From positions 186,001 to 250,000 of the forward strand of contig CAZMYT010000001.1 in the NCBI GenBank assembly GCA_964570565.1: DNA of 64,000 nt, given 5' to 3'. Of the stretch, positions 45,352 to 54,383 are shown one piece after another; the stretch's first letter is position 1; each line of letters opens with the position of its first letter. The position numbers and the translations under genes are program-made. The notes below the pieces were generated by a model. The model was not told the DNA's origin. It made no database searches and was given only the letters and a program-made list of their open reading frames with translations. Source of the DNA: W0P28-013 sp964570565 (GTDB lineage: Bacteria; Bacteroidota; Bacteroidia; Bacteroidales; Paludibacteraceae).

Positions 45352-46722
45352 ATGAAAACAATAAATTTTATTTTTCGCGTACATCAGCGGTCGAATTTGA
45401 AACGGTATCGTTTCTTTGAGATTGGTAACGACCACTATTATTACGATGATTATTCCGATGAGGCTGCTGTTCGGCAAGTGACAGACCAATGTTATTTGGA
45501 AGCCAATCGTACATTGCTTGAAATGATTCGTAGCTCTAACGGTAAATTCAAAGTTTCTTTTGCCATTTCGGGTTTAGCTTTGGAACAATTTGAACGTTAT
45601 GCACCAGAAGTGATTGAAAGCTTTCAGGAGTTGGCAAAAACGGGCAGCGTGGAATTTTTGGCTACGCCTAATGGTCACTCATTGGCTTCCATCTATGATG
45701 AAGACGAGTTTGTTATTCAAACCAAATTACAAACCAATAAAATAAAACAATTGTTTGGCAAAATGCCAACCGTTTATGCTAACACAGCATTGGTTTATTC
45801 TGACGAAATTGGTGAATCTATTGCCAAAATGGGTTATAAAACCATCATGATTGAAGGTGCAAAACACATTATGGGCTGGAAGAGTACACATTATGTATAC
45901 AATCATGCTTATAACAATAAGGTGAAATTGTTGGTGCGCGACAATAAACTCAGTGACGATATCAATTACCGTTTTTCACAATGGAATTGGGATGAATATC
46001 CACTGACAGCTGAAAAATTTATTGGTTGGATAAACGCCGCACCAGCCGAAGAAGAACTGTTCAATGTATTTCTTGGTTACGAAGCGCTCGGAGTTTTGAA
46101 TAATAAGAATAGCGGTATTTTTGATTTTTTCAAAGCGTTGCCTTCTCATGCTATGGAACATGGCGTTGGTTTTTCTACGCCAAGTGAAGTTGCTTCAAAA
46201 TCGAAGCCCGTTGATACTATTTCGGTATTACATCCGATGTCGTGGGCCGATGAAGAAAAAGATTTGAGCGCTTGGTGTGGTAATGAGCTTCAGAATGAAG
46301 CACTTAATAAATTGTATAGCATCAGCAAACGCGTGCATTTATGTTCCGATTTATTGCTAAAAATGGATTGGCAGCGTTTGCAAGATACGTCGCACTTCTT
46401 TTTTATGACTACCAAACACTATTCCAATGGAATGATTTATGCTGAAGCCATTCCTTACGAATCGCCTTACGATGCGTTTATGAATTATATGAACGTGTTG
46501 AGCGATTTTATGGAACGCGTCAAAGCACAATATCCAACGAGTATTGAAAATGAAGAGTTGAACGCTTTGTTGCAGACTATTTACAATCAAGAGCAAGAAA
46601 TTGCTGATTTAGAGACCAAGTTGAATGCTTGTAAAGAAAAAACAGTGAAACAAGTGGCAAAAGCAAAAACAGAAAAGGTTGCTCCTAAAGTGGAACCTAA
46701 AGCCAAAGCTCTTAAAAAATAA
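45352..46722 (+). CDS. GH57-family alpha-glucan enzyme, catalytic motif atypical
   Basis: A 456-residue cytoplasmic protein of the GH57 fold (MKTINFIFRVHQRSNLKRYRFF start, VEFLATPNGHSLASIYD, VYSDEIGESIAKMGYKTIMIEG, MSWADEEKDLSAW). Where most GH57 enzymes have a DYETFGEH-type nucleophile stretch, this one has VFLGYEALGVLN with only Glu244 kept, and two other usual acidic residues are Thr and Ala. Related Bacteroidota proteins are, as I recall, similarly changed. A coiled coil (about 410-435) and a Lys/Ala tail end the protein. It may be a branching or amylase-type enzyme, or a glucan-binding relative. Confidence 0.82.
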   Translation: MKTINFIFRVHQRSNLKRYRFFEIGNDHYYYDDYSDEAAVRQVTDQCYLEANRTLLEMIRSSNGKFKVSFAISGLALEQFERYAPEVIESFQELAKTGSVEFLATPNGHSLASIYDEDEFVIQTKLQTNKIKQLFGKMPTVYANTALVYSDEIGESIAKMGYKTIMIEGAKHIMGWKSTHYVYNHAYNNKVKLLVRDNKLSDDINYRFSQWNWDEYPLTAEKFIGWINAAPAEEELFNVFLGYEALGVLNNKNSGIFDFFKALPSHAMEHGVGFSTPSEVASKSKPVDTISVLHPMSWADEEKDLSAWCGNELQNEALNKLYSISKRVHLCSDLLLKMDWQRLQDTSHFFFMTTKHYSNGMIYAEAIPYESPYDAFMNYMNVLSDFMERVKAQYPTSIENEELNALLQTIYNQEQEIADLETKLNACKEKTVKQVAKAKTEKVAPKVEPKAKALKK

Positions 46723-46740
46723 AGTTCATTGGTAATCATA

Positions 46741-46778
46741 AAAAAAGAGCTGCGAACCATGGTTTGCAGCTCTTTTTT
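46741..46778. terminator. Bidirectional terminator
   Basis: A stem GAGCTGCGAACC / GGTTTGCAGCTC (one wobble) with a 2-base loop, flanked by six As and six Ts. It ends the glycogen set and touches the stop codon of the minus-strand gene at 46777. Confidence 0.92.
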
Positions 46779-46971
46779 ATGTCGGTGGGTTGTTATTACC
46801 TTTTCCTTTGGCTCGTGATATTGCCTTAGCAGCAATACGCTTTTTGTAATCGGCTCGCATTTGCTGTGCGCCCGACAGTTTCTTCTTGGGCCATTTGCTA
46901 GTGCTTTTTTTCGATGAGCCACCAGTGCTTCCAAAAACCTGCCCGTTGACTAAAATATCTTCTATATCCAT
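46777..46971 (-). CDS. Small basic protein, 64 residues
   Basis: A short, strongly basic product (Lys/Arg-rich from about residue 21: KKSTSKWPKKKLSGAQQMR and so on), with an acidic N-terminus (MDIEDILVNGQVFG) and no signal peptide. I do not recognise it. A minus-strand -7 box (TACTTTTG, 47012-47019) and the shared terminator make a self-contained transcription unit, so the gene is probably real. The charge suggests binding to RNA, ribosomes or DNA; that is inference. Confidence 0.6.
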   Translation of the reverse strand: MDIEDILVNGQVFGSTGGSSKKSTSKWPKKKLSGAQQMRADYKKRIAAKAISRAKGKGNNNPPT

Positions 46972-47011
46972 GATGTTGTTGCGTTAGAAAAGTGAGTGAT
47001 AAACTTTTGTA

Positions 47012-47019
47012 CAAAAGTA
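47012..47019 (-). promoter_or_regulatory. -7 box for the small basic protein gene
   Basis: TACTTTTG on the minus strand, 40 bases before the ATG at 46971. It lies back to back with the era promoter about 90 bases away. Confidence 0.5.
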
Positions 47020-47109
47020 ATTAAAAAATCGAACTCATTCTACAATAATCTATAAAAATGTCTATCAGTGTTTTAAAAACCAGATAGTGCACAACTCGCA
47101 GATTTTTTG

Positions 47110-47117
47110 TACCTTTG
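47110..47117 (+). promoter_or_regulatory. -7 box for era
   Basis: TACCTTTG, a consensus -7 box. It lies inside the open frame upstream of era, so the era start must be further downstream, at 47174 or 47183. Confidence 0.65.
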
Positions 47118-47182
47118 TTGCCGAATTTGTGACGGGCAAATCGATTCCACGATTCCTCCGATTCCACTCATTCATGATTGGT

Positions 47183-48082
47183 ATGCATAGAGCAGGTTTT
47201 GTCAATATTGTTGGAAATCCCAATGTCGGGAAATCTACCTTAATGAACGCGTTAGTGGGCGAGCGCATTTCTATTATCACGTCCAAAGCGCAAACTACGC
47301 GTCATCGTATTATGGGTATTGTTAATGGCGAAGATTTTCAAATCGTCTATTCCGATACACCAGGTGTGTTGAAACCCAATTACAAATTGCAAGAATCGAT
47401 GTTGGGATTTTCCAATTCGGCTCTTGCGGATGCTGACATTCTCTTGTATGTGACCGATGTGATTGATTCTGCCGAAAAAAATGCATTTTTCCTCGAAAAA
47501 GTGCAACGGATGCAGGATACAACCAAAATTATCCTCATTGTCAACAAAATAGATTTAATAGATCAAGAAAAATTAGAAGCGTTAGTCGATTTCTGGCACA
47601 AGGAATTGCCTAAAGCTGAAATTTTCCCGATATCGGCATTGGAAAAATTCAATATCGAAACGCTGTTCAACCACATTAAAGACTTATTGCCCGAATCGCC
47701 TCCGTTTTTTGATAAAGACGCGTTGACTGATAAATCGGAACGGTTTTTTGTAACCGAAATCATTCGTGAGAAAATTTTGATGAACTACGATAAGGAAATT
47801 CCTTATTCCGTAGAAGTGGCGGTTGAGGAGTTCAAAGAAGAAGGGAATTTATTACGTATCAGTGCGGTCATTTTTTGCGAACGCGATTCGCAGAAGGGCA
47901 TACTTATAGGAAAACAAGGCGCAGCTCTTCGTACGGTTGGCACACAAGCCCGTAAAGACATAGAAGCCTTTTTTGATAAAAAAGTTTTTTTGCAACTTTT
48001 TGTAAAAGTAGAAAAAGATTGGCGTAATCGCGAACGTAAATTGCGCAACTTTGGCTACCAATTGGAGCATAAAAACGACTAA
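47183..48082 (+). CDS. era: GTPase Era
   Basis: Small-subunit ribosome-assembly GTPase. From Met at 47183 the 299 residues begin MHRAGFVNIVGNPNVGKST, the normal Era start; further motifs are the T-rich switch region (TSKAQTTRHRIMG), DTPG, and NKID. The C-terminal KH domain follows, with GILIGKQGAALRTVG and VKVEKDWRNRERKLRNFGY. The frame is open to 47087, but a promoter -7 box lies in that part. Met at 47174 is a second possibility. Der follows on the same strand 106 bases later. Confidence 0.96.
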   Translation: MHRAGFVNIVGNPNVGKSTLMNALVGERISIITSKAQTTRHRIMGIVNGEDFQIVYSDTPGVLKPNYKLQESMLGFSNSALADADILLYVTDVIDSAEKNAFFLEKVQRMQDTTKIILIVNKIDLIDQEKLEALVDFWHKELPKAEIFPISALEKFNIETLFNHIKDLLPESPPFFDKDALTDKSERFFVTEIIREKILMNYDKEIPYSVEVAVEEFKEEGNLLRISAVIFCERDSQKGILIGKQGAALRTVGTQARKDIEAFFDKKVFLQLFVKVEKDWRNRERKLRNFGYQLEHKND

Positions 48083-48188
48083 AACAAGTTGTTAATCGAT
48101 GCCTTGTCCGCTCGTTTAGATTGCGAGTCACGGAATTGCTTGGGAAAGTGGTAGGCGTCTCAGTATAAACACTAATAAGAAAGAAAAA

Positions 48189-49499
48189 ATGGGAAATTTA
48201 GTAGCCATTGTTGGTCGTCCAAATGTAGGGAAATCGACCTTGTTTAATCGCTTGACCAAATCGCGTCGGGCTATTGTGAATGAAGAAGCTGGAACTACGC
48301 GCGATCGTCAGTATGGCTTATGTGAGTGGAATGGACGTGACTTTTCGGTAGTTGATACCGGCGGTTGGGTAGTCAATTCCGACGATATTTTTGAGGAAGA
48401 AATCAATCGCCAAGTAGCCATTGCTATCGAAGAAGCCGACATTATTATGTTTGTGGTTGATGTGGTCAATGGCATTACCGATTTGGATATGCATGTGGCC
48501 GACATTTTACGTCGTAGTAAGAAAAAAGTGATGTTGGTGGCCAATAAGGTGGATACGTTTGAATTACAATTTCAAGCGGCCGAATTTTATGCGTTAGGAT
48601 TAGGCGAACCGTATATTTTGTCGGCTATCAATGGGCTTGGTAGTGGCGAATTACTCGACGAATTATTGAAACACTTTAAGCCAGATGTAAAAGAAGTGTT
48701 GGAAGAATTGCCACGTTTTGCAGTGGTAGGTCGTCCAAATGCCGGTAAATCATCGCTTGTCAATGCGTTTATTGGCGAAGAACGTCATATCGTAACCGAT
48801 ATTGCTGGTACTACACGCGATTCTATTTATACAAAATACGATAAATTTGGTCATTCGTTCTATTTGGTGGATACCGCTGGTATTCGTAAAAAAGCCAAAG
48901 TGAACGAAGATACTGAATATTATTCGGTGATTAGAGCTATCAAAGCAATTGAAAATGCCGATGTTTGTATTTTGATGATTGACGGTACACGTGGTATCGA
49001 AAGTCAGGATTTGAATATCTTTTCATTGATTCAAAAGAACCGTAAGGGCTTGGTAGTCTGCGTAAATAAATGGGATTTAATTGAAAATAAAGAGGCCAAA
49101 GATATTAAAACTTACGAAGAGGCGATTCGCGAACGTTTGGCTCCATTCAAAGATTTTCCAATTATATTCACCTCGGCCGTCACCAAACAACGTATTTTCA
49201 AAGTGATTGAAACGGCTATGCAGGTGTACGAAAACAAAAATCGTAAAGTGCCAACCGCTAAATTAAATGAGTTGTTCTTACCATTGATTGAGAATTATCC
49301 TCCACCAGCTTTCAAAGGTAAATACATTAAAATTAAATATGTAGCACAATTGCCTGGTACACAAGTGCCCACATTTGTATTCTTTGCCAACTTGCCACAA
49401 TATATCAAGGCGCCTTATTTGCGTTTCTTGGAAAATAAAATTCGTGAACATTGGGAATTTACAGGTACACCTATATTGTTGTTTCCACGACAAAAATAG
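48189..49499 (+). CDS. der: GTPase Der (EngA)
   Basis: Double-GTPase needed for 50S ribosome assembly. The 436 residues contain G domain 1 (GRPNVGKSTLFNRL, DTGG, NKVD), G domain 2 (GRPNAGKSSLVNAF, DTAG, NKWD) and the C-terminal KH-like domain (YPPPAFKGKYIKIKY). Full length for the family. It has era just upstream, a common pairing in Bacteroidota, and its own terminator. Confidence 0.97.
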   Translation: MGNLVAIVGRPNVGKSTLFNRLTKSRRAIVNEEAGTTRDRQYGLCEWNGRDFSVVDTGGWVVNSDDIFEEEINRQVAIAIEEADIIMFVVDVVNGITDLDMHVADILRRSKKKVMLVANKVDTFELQFQAAEFYALGLGEPYILSAINGLGSGELLDELLKHFKPDVKEVLEELPRFAVVGRPNAGKSSLVNAFIGEERHIVTDIAGTTRDSIYTKYDKFGHSFYLVDTAGIRKKAKVNEDTEYYSVIRAIKAIENADVCILMIDGTRGIESQDLNIFSLIQKNRKGLVVCVNKWDLIENKEAKDIKTYEEAIRERLAPFKDFPIIFTSAVTKQRIFKVIETAMQVYENKNRKVPTAKLNELFLPLIENYPPPAFKGKYIKIKYVAQLPGTQVPTFVFFANLPQYIKAPYLRFLENKIREHWEFTGTPILLFPRQK

Positions 49500-49521
49500 A
49501 ATGTACGTGTTTAGTCGTTAT

Positions 49522-49554
49522 AAAAAAAGGGAAACAATTTGTTTCCCTTTTTTT
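49522..49554 (+). terminator. Terminator after der
   Basis: A symmetric hairpin AAAGGGAAACAA / TTGTTTCCCTTT with flanking A and T tracts, so it could also work on the minus strand. Confidence 0.88.
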
Positions 49555-49625
49555 AGTGCTTATTACTTTTGAAAAAGAAAGGAAATAACATAGTGAAACA
49601 CGTTCTAGAATTGCGTGTAAATATG

Positions 49626-49633
49626 TATCTTTG
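49626..49633 (+). promoter_or_regulatory. -7 box for the helicase gene
   Basis: TATCTTTG fits the -7 consensus and lies 33 bases before the ATG at 49667. Confidence 0.6.
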
Positions 49634-49666
49634 TCCGTAGGTTATTTATTCAAAAAAACGTAGAAA

Positions 49667-52156
49667 ATGTCTGTTTACGATATAGCTGAAGAGTTTGTAC
49701 AGTTCACGGGGCGTTCGGTTTTTCTTACTGGCAAAGCGGGTACGGGGAAAACCACGTTTCTGCGTCGTATGCGTGAACAAACGCACAAACAAATGGCGGT
49801 GGTGGCTCCTACGGGCGTAGCGGCTATCAATGCTGGTGGCGTTACTATTCATTCGTTTTTTCAATTGCCGTTTACGCCATTTGTGCCTACCAACGAAGGT
49901 CGTGCTAACCTAATTGCTAAACAGCATGTTACGTCTGTTCGACGTAAAATATTCCAAGAATTAGAATTGCTCGTTATCGACGAAATTAGCATGGTGCGTG
50001 CCGATGTGCTCGATGCCATGGATGCCATTTTGCGTCATTATCGCTACCGTTACCAAGAACCATTTGGTGGCGTGCAAGTCATATTTATTGGCGATATGTA
50101 CCAACTGTCGCCGGTGGCAGTGGGCGACGAATGGTCGTTGTTGTCGCAGTTTTACGCCAGTCCCTATTTTTTTCATAGCCAAGTCATTTCGCAACAAACG
50201 CCTGTTTATATCGAGTTAGATCATATTTTTCGCCAAACCAATCAACAATTTATTCGACTACTCAACGAGGTGCGCAATAATCAACTGTCAGCCGACGGTT
50301 TTGAATTATTAAATTTGCGTTATAATCCCGATTTTCGTCCGCAAGAGGGCGATGGTTACATCACCTTAACCACACACAATCGCAAAGCGGACACTATTAA
50401 TGCCGAGGAAATGGCTAAAATTGAGGCACCTATTTTTACGTATGAAGCCAAAATTCAAGGCGAATTCTCCGATAAAAGTTATCCCAACGATGCCTTATTG
50501 GCACTCAAAGTGGGTGCGAAAGTGATGTTTATTGCCAATGATGTGGGTGCCGATCGCAAATATTTCAATGGAAAACTTGGCATAGTGACATCACTCTCCG
50601 AAACGGAGATTTTTGTGACGTGCGATGGCGAAACCGAACCGTTGTTGGTGATTCAGGAAACGTGGCAAAACATTCGTTATAGTGTCAATAAAGAAACGAA
50701 CCAAATAGAAGAGGAAGAGTTGGGTTCTTACACCCAATTTCCACTGCGATTGGCGTGGGCCATCACCATACATAAAAGTCAAGGATTAACGTTCGATAAA
50801 GTGGTTATTGATGCTGGCTCTGCTTTTGCGTCGGGTCAAGTGTATGTGGCGTTGAGCCGCTGTCGCTCGTTGGACGGAATTGTGCTCACTACGCCTATTA
50901 ATCAACGGAGCTTGGTGGTCGACGAACATGTGTTGGATTTTTCGGAGAGAAAAACGGCCGAATCCGAGTTGGAACAACAAGTGCAAGCGTTTAAATCGCA
51001 ATATAATGCTGAAATTTTACGCACCGCATTCGATTTTTCCATGATTGCAGGCATGACACGTTCGTTTGTCAACTACATTGGATCGCTCATACTCGATTTT
51101 AACGATGAAACACAGCCGTTTTTGAATGCTTTACAAACACAAGTGTACGAACTTCAATCGGTGTCCGATAAATTCCTGCGTCAATTAAACTTGCTTTGTG
51201 CTGAGAATAACACTGATAAATTGCAAGAACGTTTAATCGCAGCGTCCGATTTTTTTGTGCCAGTCATTTCTGAAATAATGGATTTAGCTGAACAGTCGCC
51301 TGCTGTGACCGATAGTCGCACCGAAGCACTCGATTATGCGGCGCGGTTAACCAATATTTATGAACAACTAGCGGCAAAAAAACACCTTTTGGCAGGTATT
51401 CGAGAGGATTTTTCAGTAACTCATTATTTTGAATTAAAAGCGACGTTTAAAGTGCCCAAATTCAACGTACACGTGTATGCTGGCGATAAAAAAACGAAGC
51501 AGAAATTACCAATAAAAAATGCCCATTTGTATCAGGAATTGGCAACTTTACGCAACGAACTGTGTCAAGAGTTGAATGTGCCTGTGTATATGGTGGCCGA
51601 CACTAAAATGTTGGTTGAAGTCAGTAATTTGTTGCCTCAAACGCCTGAAGAGTTGATGCGCATCAAAGGTTTTGGTAAAATGAAAGTACAACGTTACGGT
51701 TTTCGGTTTTTGGATTTGGTGCGCGCTTATTGCAAACAAAATGGTTTGGCTCATGGTATGCAAGAAGGGCTCGATTTCGACGAAATTGAAATTGAAGTAT
51801 CGGTAACCAAAACTAAAACCAAAAAAGAAAAAAACACCAAAGAAACCAAACCCAAAGCGGAGAAGGGTGCTACTTATAAAATTACAGAAACGATGTGTCG
51901 TGAGGGAAAATCGTTGCAAGAAATAGCACAAGAACGACAAATGGCACTTTCCACTATCGAATCGCACGTGGTGAAATTAATAACCGAAGGAGCTTTGTCG
52001 GTGTACGATTTTATCGATGAAACGGTAGTTACCGAAATTGTGACTAAATTGGTTATGGACACGAGTCTTACAGAAGTTTACGATGCCTTTGAAGGACGTA
52101 TTTCCTATACGCAATTGCGCTTTGTGCAAGCCCATTATCAAGCAAAAAGAGGTTGA
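49667..52156 (+). CDS. Pif1/RecD-like DNA helicase with HRDC and C-terminal helix-turn-helix domains
   Basis: An 829-residue superfamily 1B helicase. Walker A is FLTGKAGTGKTTFLRR, followed by APTGVAAINAGG, Walker B (VIDEISMVRADVLDAMD), GDMYQLSPV, and the C-terminal helicase motifs TIHKSQGLTFDKV and VYVALSRCRSLDG. A helical region leads to an HRDC-like domain (about 615-695, ELMRIKGFGKMKVQRYG), a Lys-rich linker and a RecQ-type helix-turn-helix end (GKSLQEIAQERQMALSTIESHV). The joining of a Pif1 core to the RecQ accessory parts points to work on G-quadruplexes, forks or recombination intermediates. Known in Bacteroidota; exact role inferred. Confidence 0.88.
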   Translation: MSVYDIAEEFVQFTGRSVFLTGKAGTGKTTFLRRMREQTHKQMAVVAPTGVAAINAGGVTIHSFFQLPFTPFVPTNEGRANLIAKQHVTSVRRKIFQELELLVIDEISMVRADVLDAMDAILRHYRYRYQEPFGGVQVIFIGDMYQLSPVAVGDEWSLLSQFYASPYFFHSQVISQQTPVYIELDHIFRQTNQQFIRLLNEVRNNQLSADGFELLNLRYNPDFRPQEGDGYITLTTHNRKADTINAEEMAKIEAPIFTYEAKIQGEFSDKSYPNDALLALKVGAKVMFIANDVGADRKYFNGKLGIVTSLSETEIFVTCDGETEPLLVIQETWQNIRYSVNKETNQIEEEELGSYTQFPLRLAWAITIHKSQGLTFDKVVIDAGSAFASGQVYVALSRCRSLDGIVLTTPINQRSLVVDEHVLDFSERKTAESELEQQVQAFKSQYNAEILRTAFDFSMIAGMTRSFVNYIGSLILDFNDETQPFLNALQTQVYELQSVSDKFLRQLNLLCAENNTDKLQERLIAASDFFVPVISEIMDLAEQSPAVTDSRTEALDYAARLTNIYEQLAAKKHLLAGIREDFSVTHYFELKATFKVPKFNVHVYAGDKKTKQKLPIKNAHLYQELATLRNELCQELNVPVYMVADTKMLVEVSNLLPQTPEELMRIKGFGKMKVQRYGFRFLDLVRAYCKQNGLAHGMQEGLDFDEIEIEVSVTKTKTKKEKNTKETKPKAEKGATYKITETMCREGKSLQEIAQERQMALSTIESHVVKLITEGALSVYDFIDETVVTEIVTKLVMDTSLTEVYDAFEGRISYTQLRFVQAHYQAKRG

Positions 52157-52182
52157 TTCGTAAAAAAATCAACCTCTTTTTT
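52146..52182. terminator. Bidirectional terminator overlapping the helicase stop codon
   Basis: A 13-bp stem AAAGAGGTTGATT / AATCAACCTCTTT. The left arm contains the helicase stop codon, and the hairpin also serves tdk on the minus strand. Confidence 0.9.
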
Positions 52183-52197
52183 ATGTTTGTGCTATTT

Positions 52198-52785
52198 TTA
52201 TCGTTCTTCTTCCGCTAACTCGTTATAACATTGGCGACAGATAGGCTCATATTTGTCGGTTTCTCCCAATAATACTTGACTTTCGCCAGCTACCAAACGG
52301 TGAGAAATGTAAGCGGGCGAACCACAACGCACACAAATGGCATGTACTTTGGTTACATCATCGGCAATAGCCATGAGCGCAGGCATCGGACCAAATGGAA
52401 CGCCTCTAAAATCCATATCAAGACCAGCAATAATCACTCTAAAACCTTGATTGGCTAGCGTGTTACAAACTTCTGTTAAACCTTCGTCAAAAAACTGCGC
52501 TTCGTCGATACCAATCACGTCCACATCACCAGTCATCAGTAGAATATTTTGCGACGAATCCACGGGTGTGGAGTTAATGCTCGTATGGTCGTGGCTAACA
52601 ACTTCTGTATCAGAGTAGCGTGTGTCAATGCACGGTTTGAAAATTTCAACGCGTTGTTTGGCAATTTTGGCACGTTTTAAGCGGCGAATAAGCTCTTCGG
52701 TTTTGCCTGAAAACATGGAACCGCATACGACTTCAATACTACCGCGTTTTTTGCCAGAATGGATATTTGATTCAAAAAAATTCAT
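52198..52785 (-). CDS. tdk: Thymidine kinase
   Basis: Salvage enzyme making dTMP from thymidine. The 195 residues have the type II TK marks: P-loop GSMFSGKTEELIRRL, the DEAQFF Walker B, the lasso and catalytic region, and the zinc site cysteines CVRCG ... CRQCYNE. It is convergent with the helicase and divergent from the gene at 52943. Confidence 0.96.
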   Translation of the reverse strand: MNFFESNIHSGKKRGSIEVVCGSMFSGKTEELIRRLKRAKIAKQRVEIFKPCIDTRYSDTEVVSHDHTSINSTPVDSSQNILLMTGDVDVIGIDEAQFFDEGLTEVCNTLANQGFRVIIAGLDMDFRGVPFGPMPALMAIADDVTKVHAICVRCGSPAYISHRLVAGESQVLLGETDKYEPICRQCYNELAEEER

Positions 52786-52843
52786 GTGTTTAAGAGGCTG
52801 AGATTAAAGTTTTTGTTAGGTGCTAAAAATCTTTTTTTCAATG

Positions 52844-52874
52844 TTTAAAATTGTCTCGAAAAGTAGTATCTTTG
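52844..52874 (+). promoter_or_regulatory. Promoter for the acidic protein/rsmI unit
   Basis: TTTA (52844-52847), exactly 19 bases, then TATCTTTG (52867-52874). It lies 68 bases before the ATG at 52943 and probably drives rsmI as well. Confidence 0.65.
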
Positions 52875-52942
52875 TGGCACTAATTTTGTTGCTTGCAAAG
52901 ATAGTAAAATTCAATATTTGTTTATTATAAATCACAGGAATT

Positions 52943-53638
52943 ATGACAAGAGAAACGTTAATTGTACTTATTGAAAAGGAAATCAATGAGTTGCAAACAC
53001 TTACCAAGGGCTTCTCTGAAATGCCTGAATTCCCAAAAACATTGCTTGATTTAGCTGTAGCTAAGGCCGATAATTTACGCGAATGCTTATTGAATTTGCC
53101 TAAAGCGACATTGCCTGTTGTGGAAGTTGTTGCTGAGAAAAAACCAGAGCCAATTCCAGTGGTGGCAAAAGTGGAAGAAAAGCCACAGCCAGAAGCTGTG
53201 TTAGAAACCGTAATTGGGACTGAAACTACCACAGAGATGACCCAATCGGAAGAGACAGCGGTGGTTGAAGAGCACGTGGAACACGTAACATCTGTGGTGA
53301 CCGAACAAACCACACAACATATTGTGGCTGAAACTATTCACAAAACAGCAACGGTGAGCGATTCGCTTTTAAAATCGGATGAATCATTAGGATCAACCAT
53401 TGCAAAACAGCCTATTCAAGATATAAAACAAGCTATTAGCATTGCTGATCGTTTTCGCTTTCAACGCGAATTATTTGATGGTAATGGTGAAAAAATGAAC
53501 CAAGTGTTGAGCGATTTAAATCAGTTGGATACCTTGGACAAAGCTCAAGATTATTTGGCTAAACATTTTAAGTGGGTAGCTGATGATGATAATGTGGTGG
53601 ATTTTATGACGTTATTGCAACGTCGTTACACTAATTAA
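52943..53638 (+). CDS. Conserved-looking acidic protein of unknown function
   Basis: A 231-residue cytoplasmic protein with a tripartite build. Residues 1-55 are a helical domain (MTRETLIVLIEKEINELQT), residues about 60-135 are a low-complexity Pro/Glu/Val/Thr linker, and residues about 155-231 form a compact C-terminal domain (ISIADRFRFQRELFDGNGEKM, FKWVADDDNVVDFMTLLQRRY). I have seen proteins with this tail in Bacteroidota but know no function. It is 22 bases upstream of rsmI on one strand, which hints at a role near translation. Confidence 0.75.
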   Translation: MTRETLIVLIEKEINELQTLTKGFSEMPEFPKTLLDLAVAKADNLRECLLNLPKATLPVVEVVAEKKPEPIPVVAKVEEKPQPEAVLETVIGTETTTEMTQSEETAVVEEHVEHVTSVVTEQTTQHIVAETIHKTATVSDSLLKSDESLGSTIAKQPIQDIKQAISIADRFRFQRELFDGNGEKMNQVLSDLNQLDTLDKAQDYLAKHFKWVADDDNVVDFMTLLQRRYTN

Positions 53639-53660
53639 TCACGTTTAATAATAAAACGCT

Positions 53661-54335
53661 TTGAGTAAATTATACGTAGTACCAACTCCTGTCGGCAATT
53701 TGGAAGATATGACCATGCGTGCCGTTCGTGTGCTCAACGAAGTAGATCTTATTTTGGCTGAAGATACGCGTACAACCTCTGTTTTACTCAAACATTTTGA
53801 TATACATACACCGATGTCCTCGCATCACAAGTTCAACGAACACAAAACGGTAGAACAAGTGGTGTCACGCATTCAACAAGGTACAACGGTGGCTTTAGTA
53901 TCTGACGCTGGAACGCCAGCTATTTCAGACCCAGGTTTTTTATTAGTTCGTGCTTGTGTGGCTCACGACGTGGACGTGGAATGTTTGCCAGGTGCCACAG
54001 CGTTTGTTCCAGCATTAGTCAATTCGGGTTTACCAAACGATCGTTTTTGTTTCGAAGGTTTTTTACCTCAGAAAAAAGGGCGTCAAACTAAATTTAAAGA
54101 GTTGGCTGCAGAGGAGCGCACCATGATTTTTTACGAATCGCCATTTCGTATTATAAAAACATTGGAGCAAATGGCCGAATATTGGGGTGCTGAGCGTAAA
54201 GCATCGGTTTCACGCGAAATTTCAAAAAAATTTGAAGAGACCGTGCGAGGCACGCTCTCAGAATTAATTGTTCATTTTACAGAAAATCCACCTAAAGGCG
54301 AATTTGTGATGGTGGTTGAAGGTTACAATAAATAA
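53661..54335 (+). CDS. rsmI: 16S rRNA 2'-O-ribose C1402 methyltransferase
   Basis: SAM-dependent enzyme modifying C1402 in the ribosomal P site. The 224 residues match RsmI: KLYVVPTPVGNLEDMT, EDTRTTSVLLKHF, ALVSDAGTPAISDPG and ERTMIFYESPFRI. The start is a TTG at 53661: a stop codon lies three codons before it and the next ATG falls inside the SAM-binding motif. It is a little shorter than E. coli RsmI (about 286), lacking a long C-terminal extension, as usual in Bacteroidota. Confidence 0.94.
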   Translation: MSKLYVVPTPVGNLEDMTMRAVRVLNEVDLILAEDTRTTSVLLKHFDIHTPMSSHHKFNEHKTVEQVVSRIQQGTTVALVSDAGTPAISDPGFLLVRACVAHDVDVECLPGATAFVPALVNSGLPNDRFCFEGFLPQKKGRQTKFKELAAEERTMIFYESPFRIIKTLEQMAEYWGAERKASVSREISKKFEETVRGTLSELIVHFTENPPKGEFVMVVEGYNK

Positions 54336-54367
54336 TTTCACAGTTTAGTATACTTACGTTTTTTAAA

Positions 54368-54376
54368 AAAGGAGAT
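54368..54376 (+). promoter_or_regulatory. Shine-Dalgarno-like site
   Basis: AAAGGAGAT lies about eight to nine bases before the ATG at 54384. Most genes in this window lack such a site. Confidence 0.6.
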
Positions 54377-54383
54377 TGATAAC

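Noticed and set aside
47087..47182. Longer start of era
   Set aside because: A -7 box lies in this stretch, and MHRAGFVNIVG at 47183 is the standard Era start.
48083..48188. Structured RNA between era and der
   Set aside because: Only a 4-bp CTCG/CGAG pairing could be found, too weak to call.
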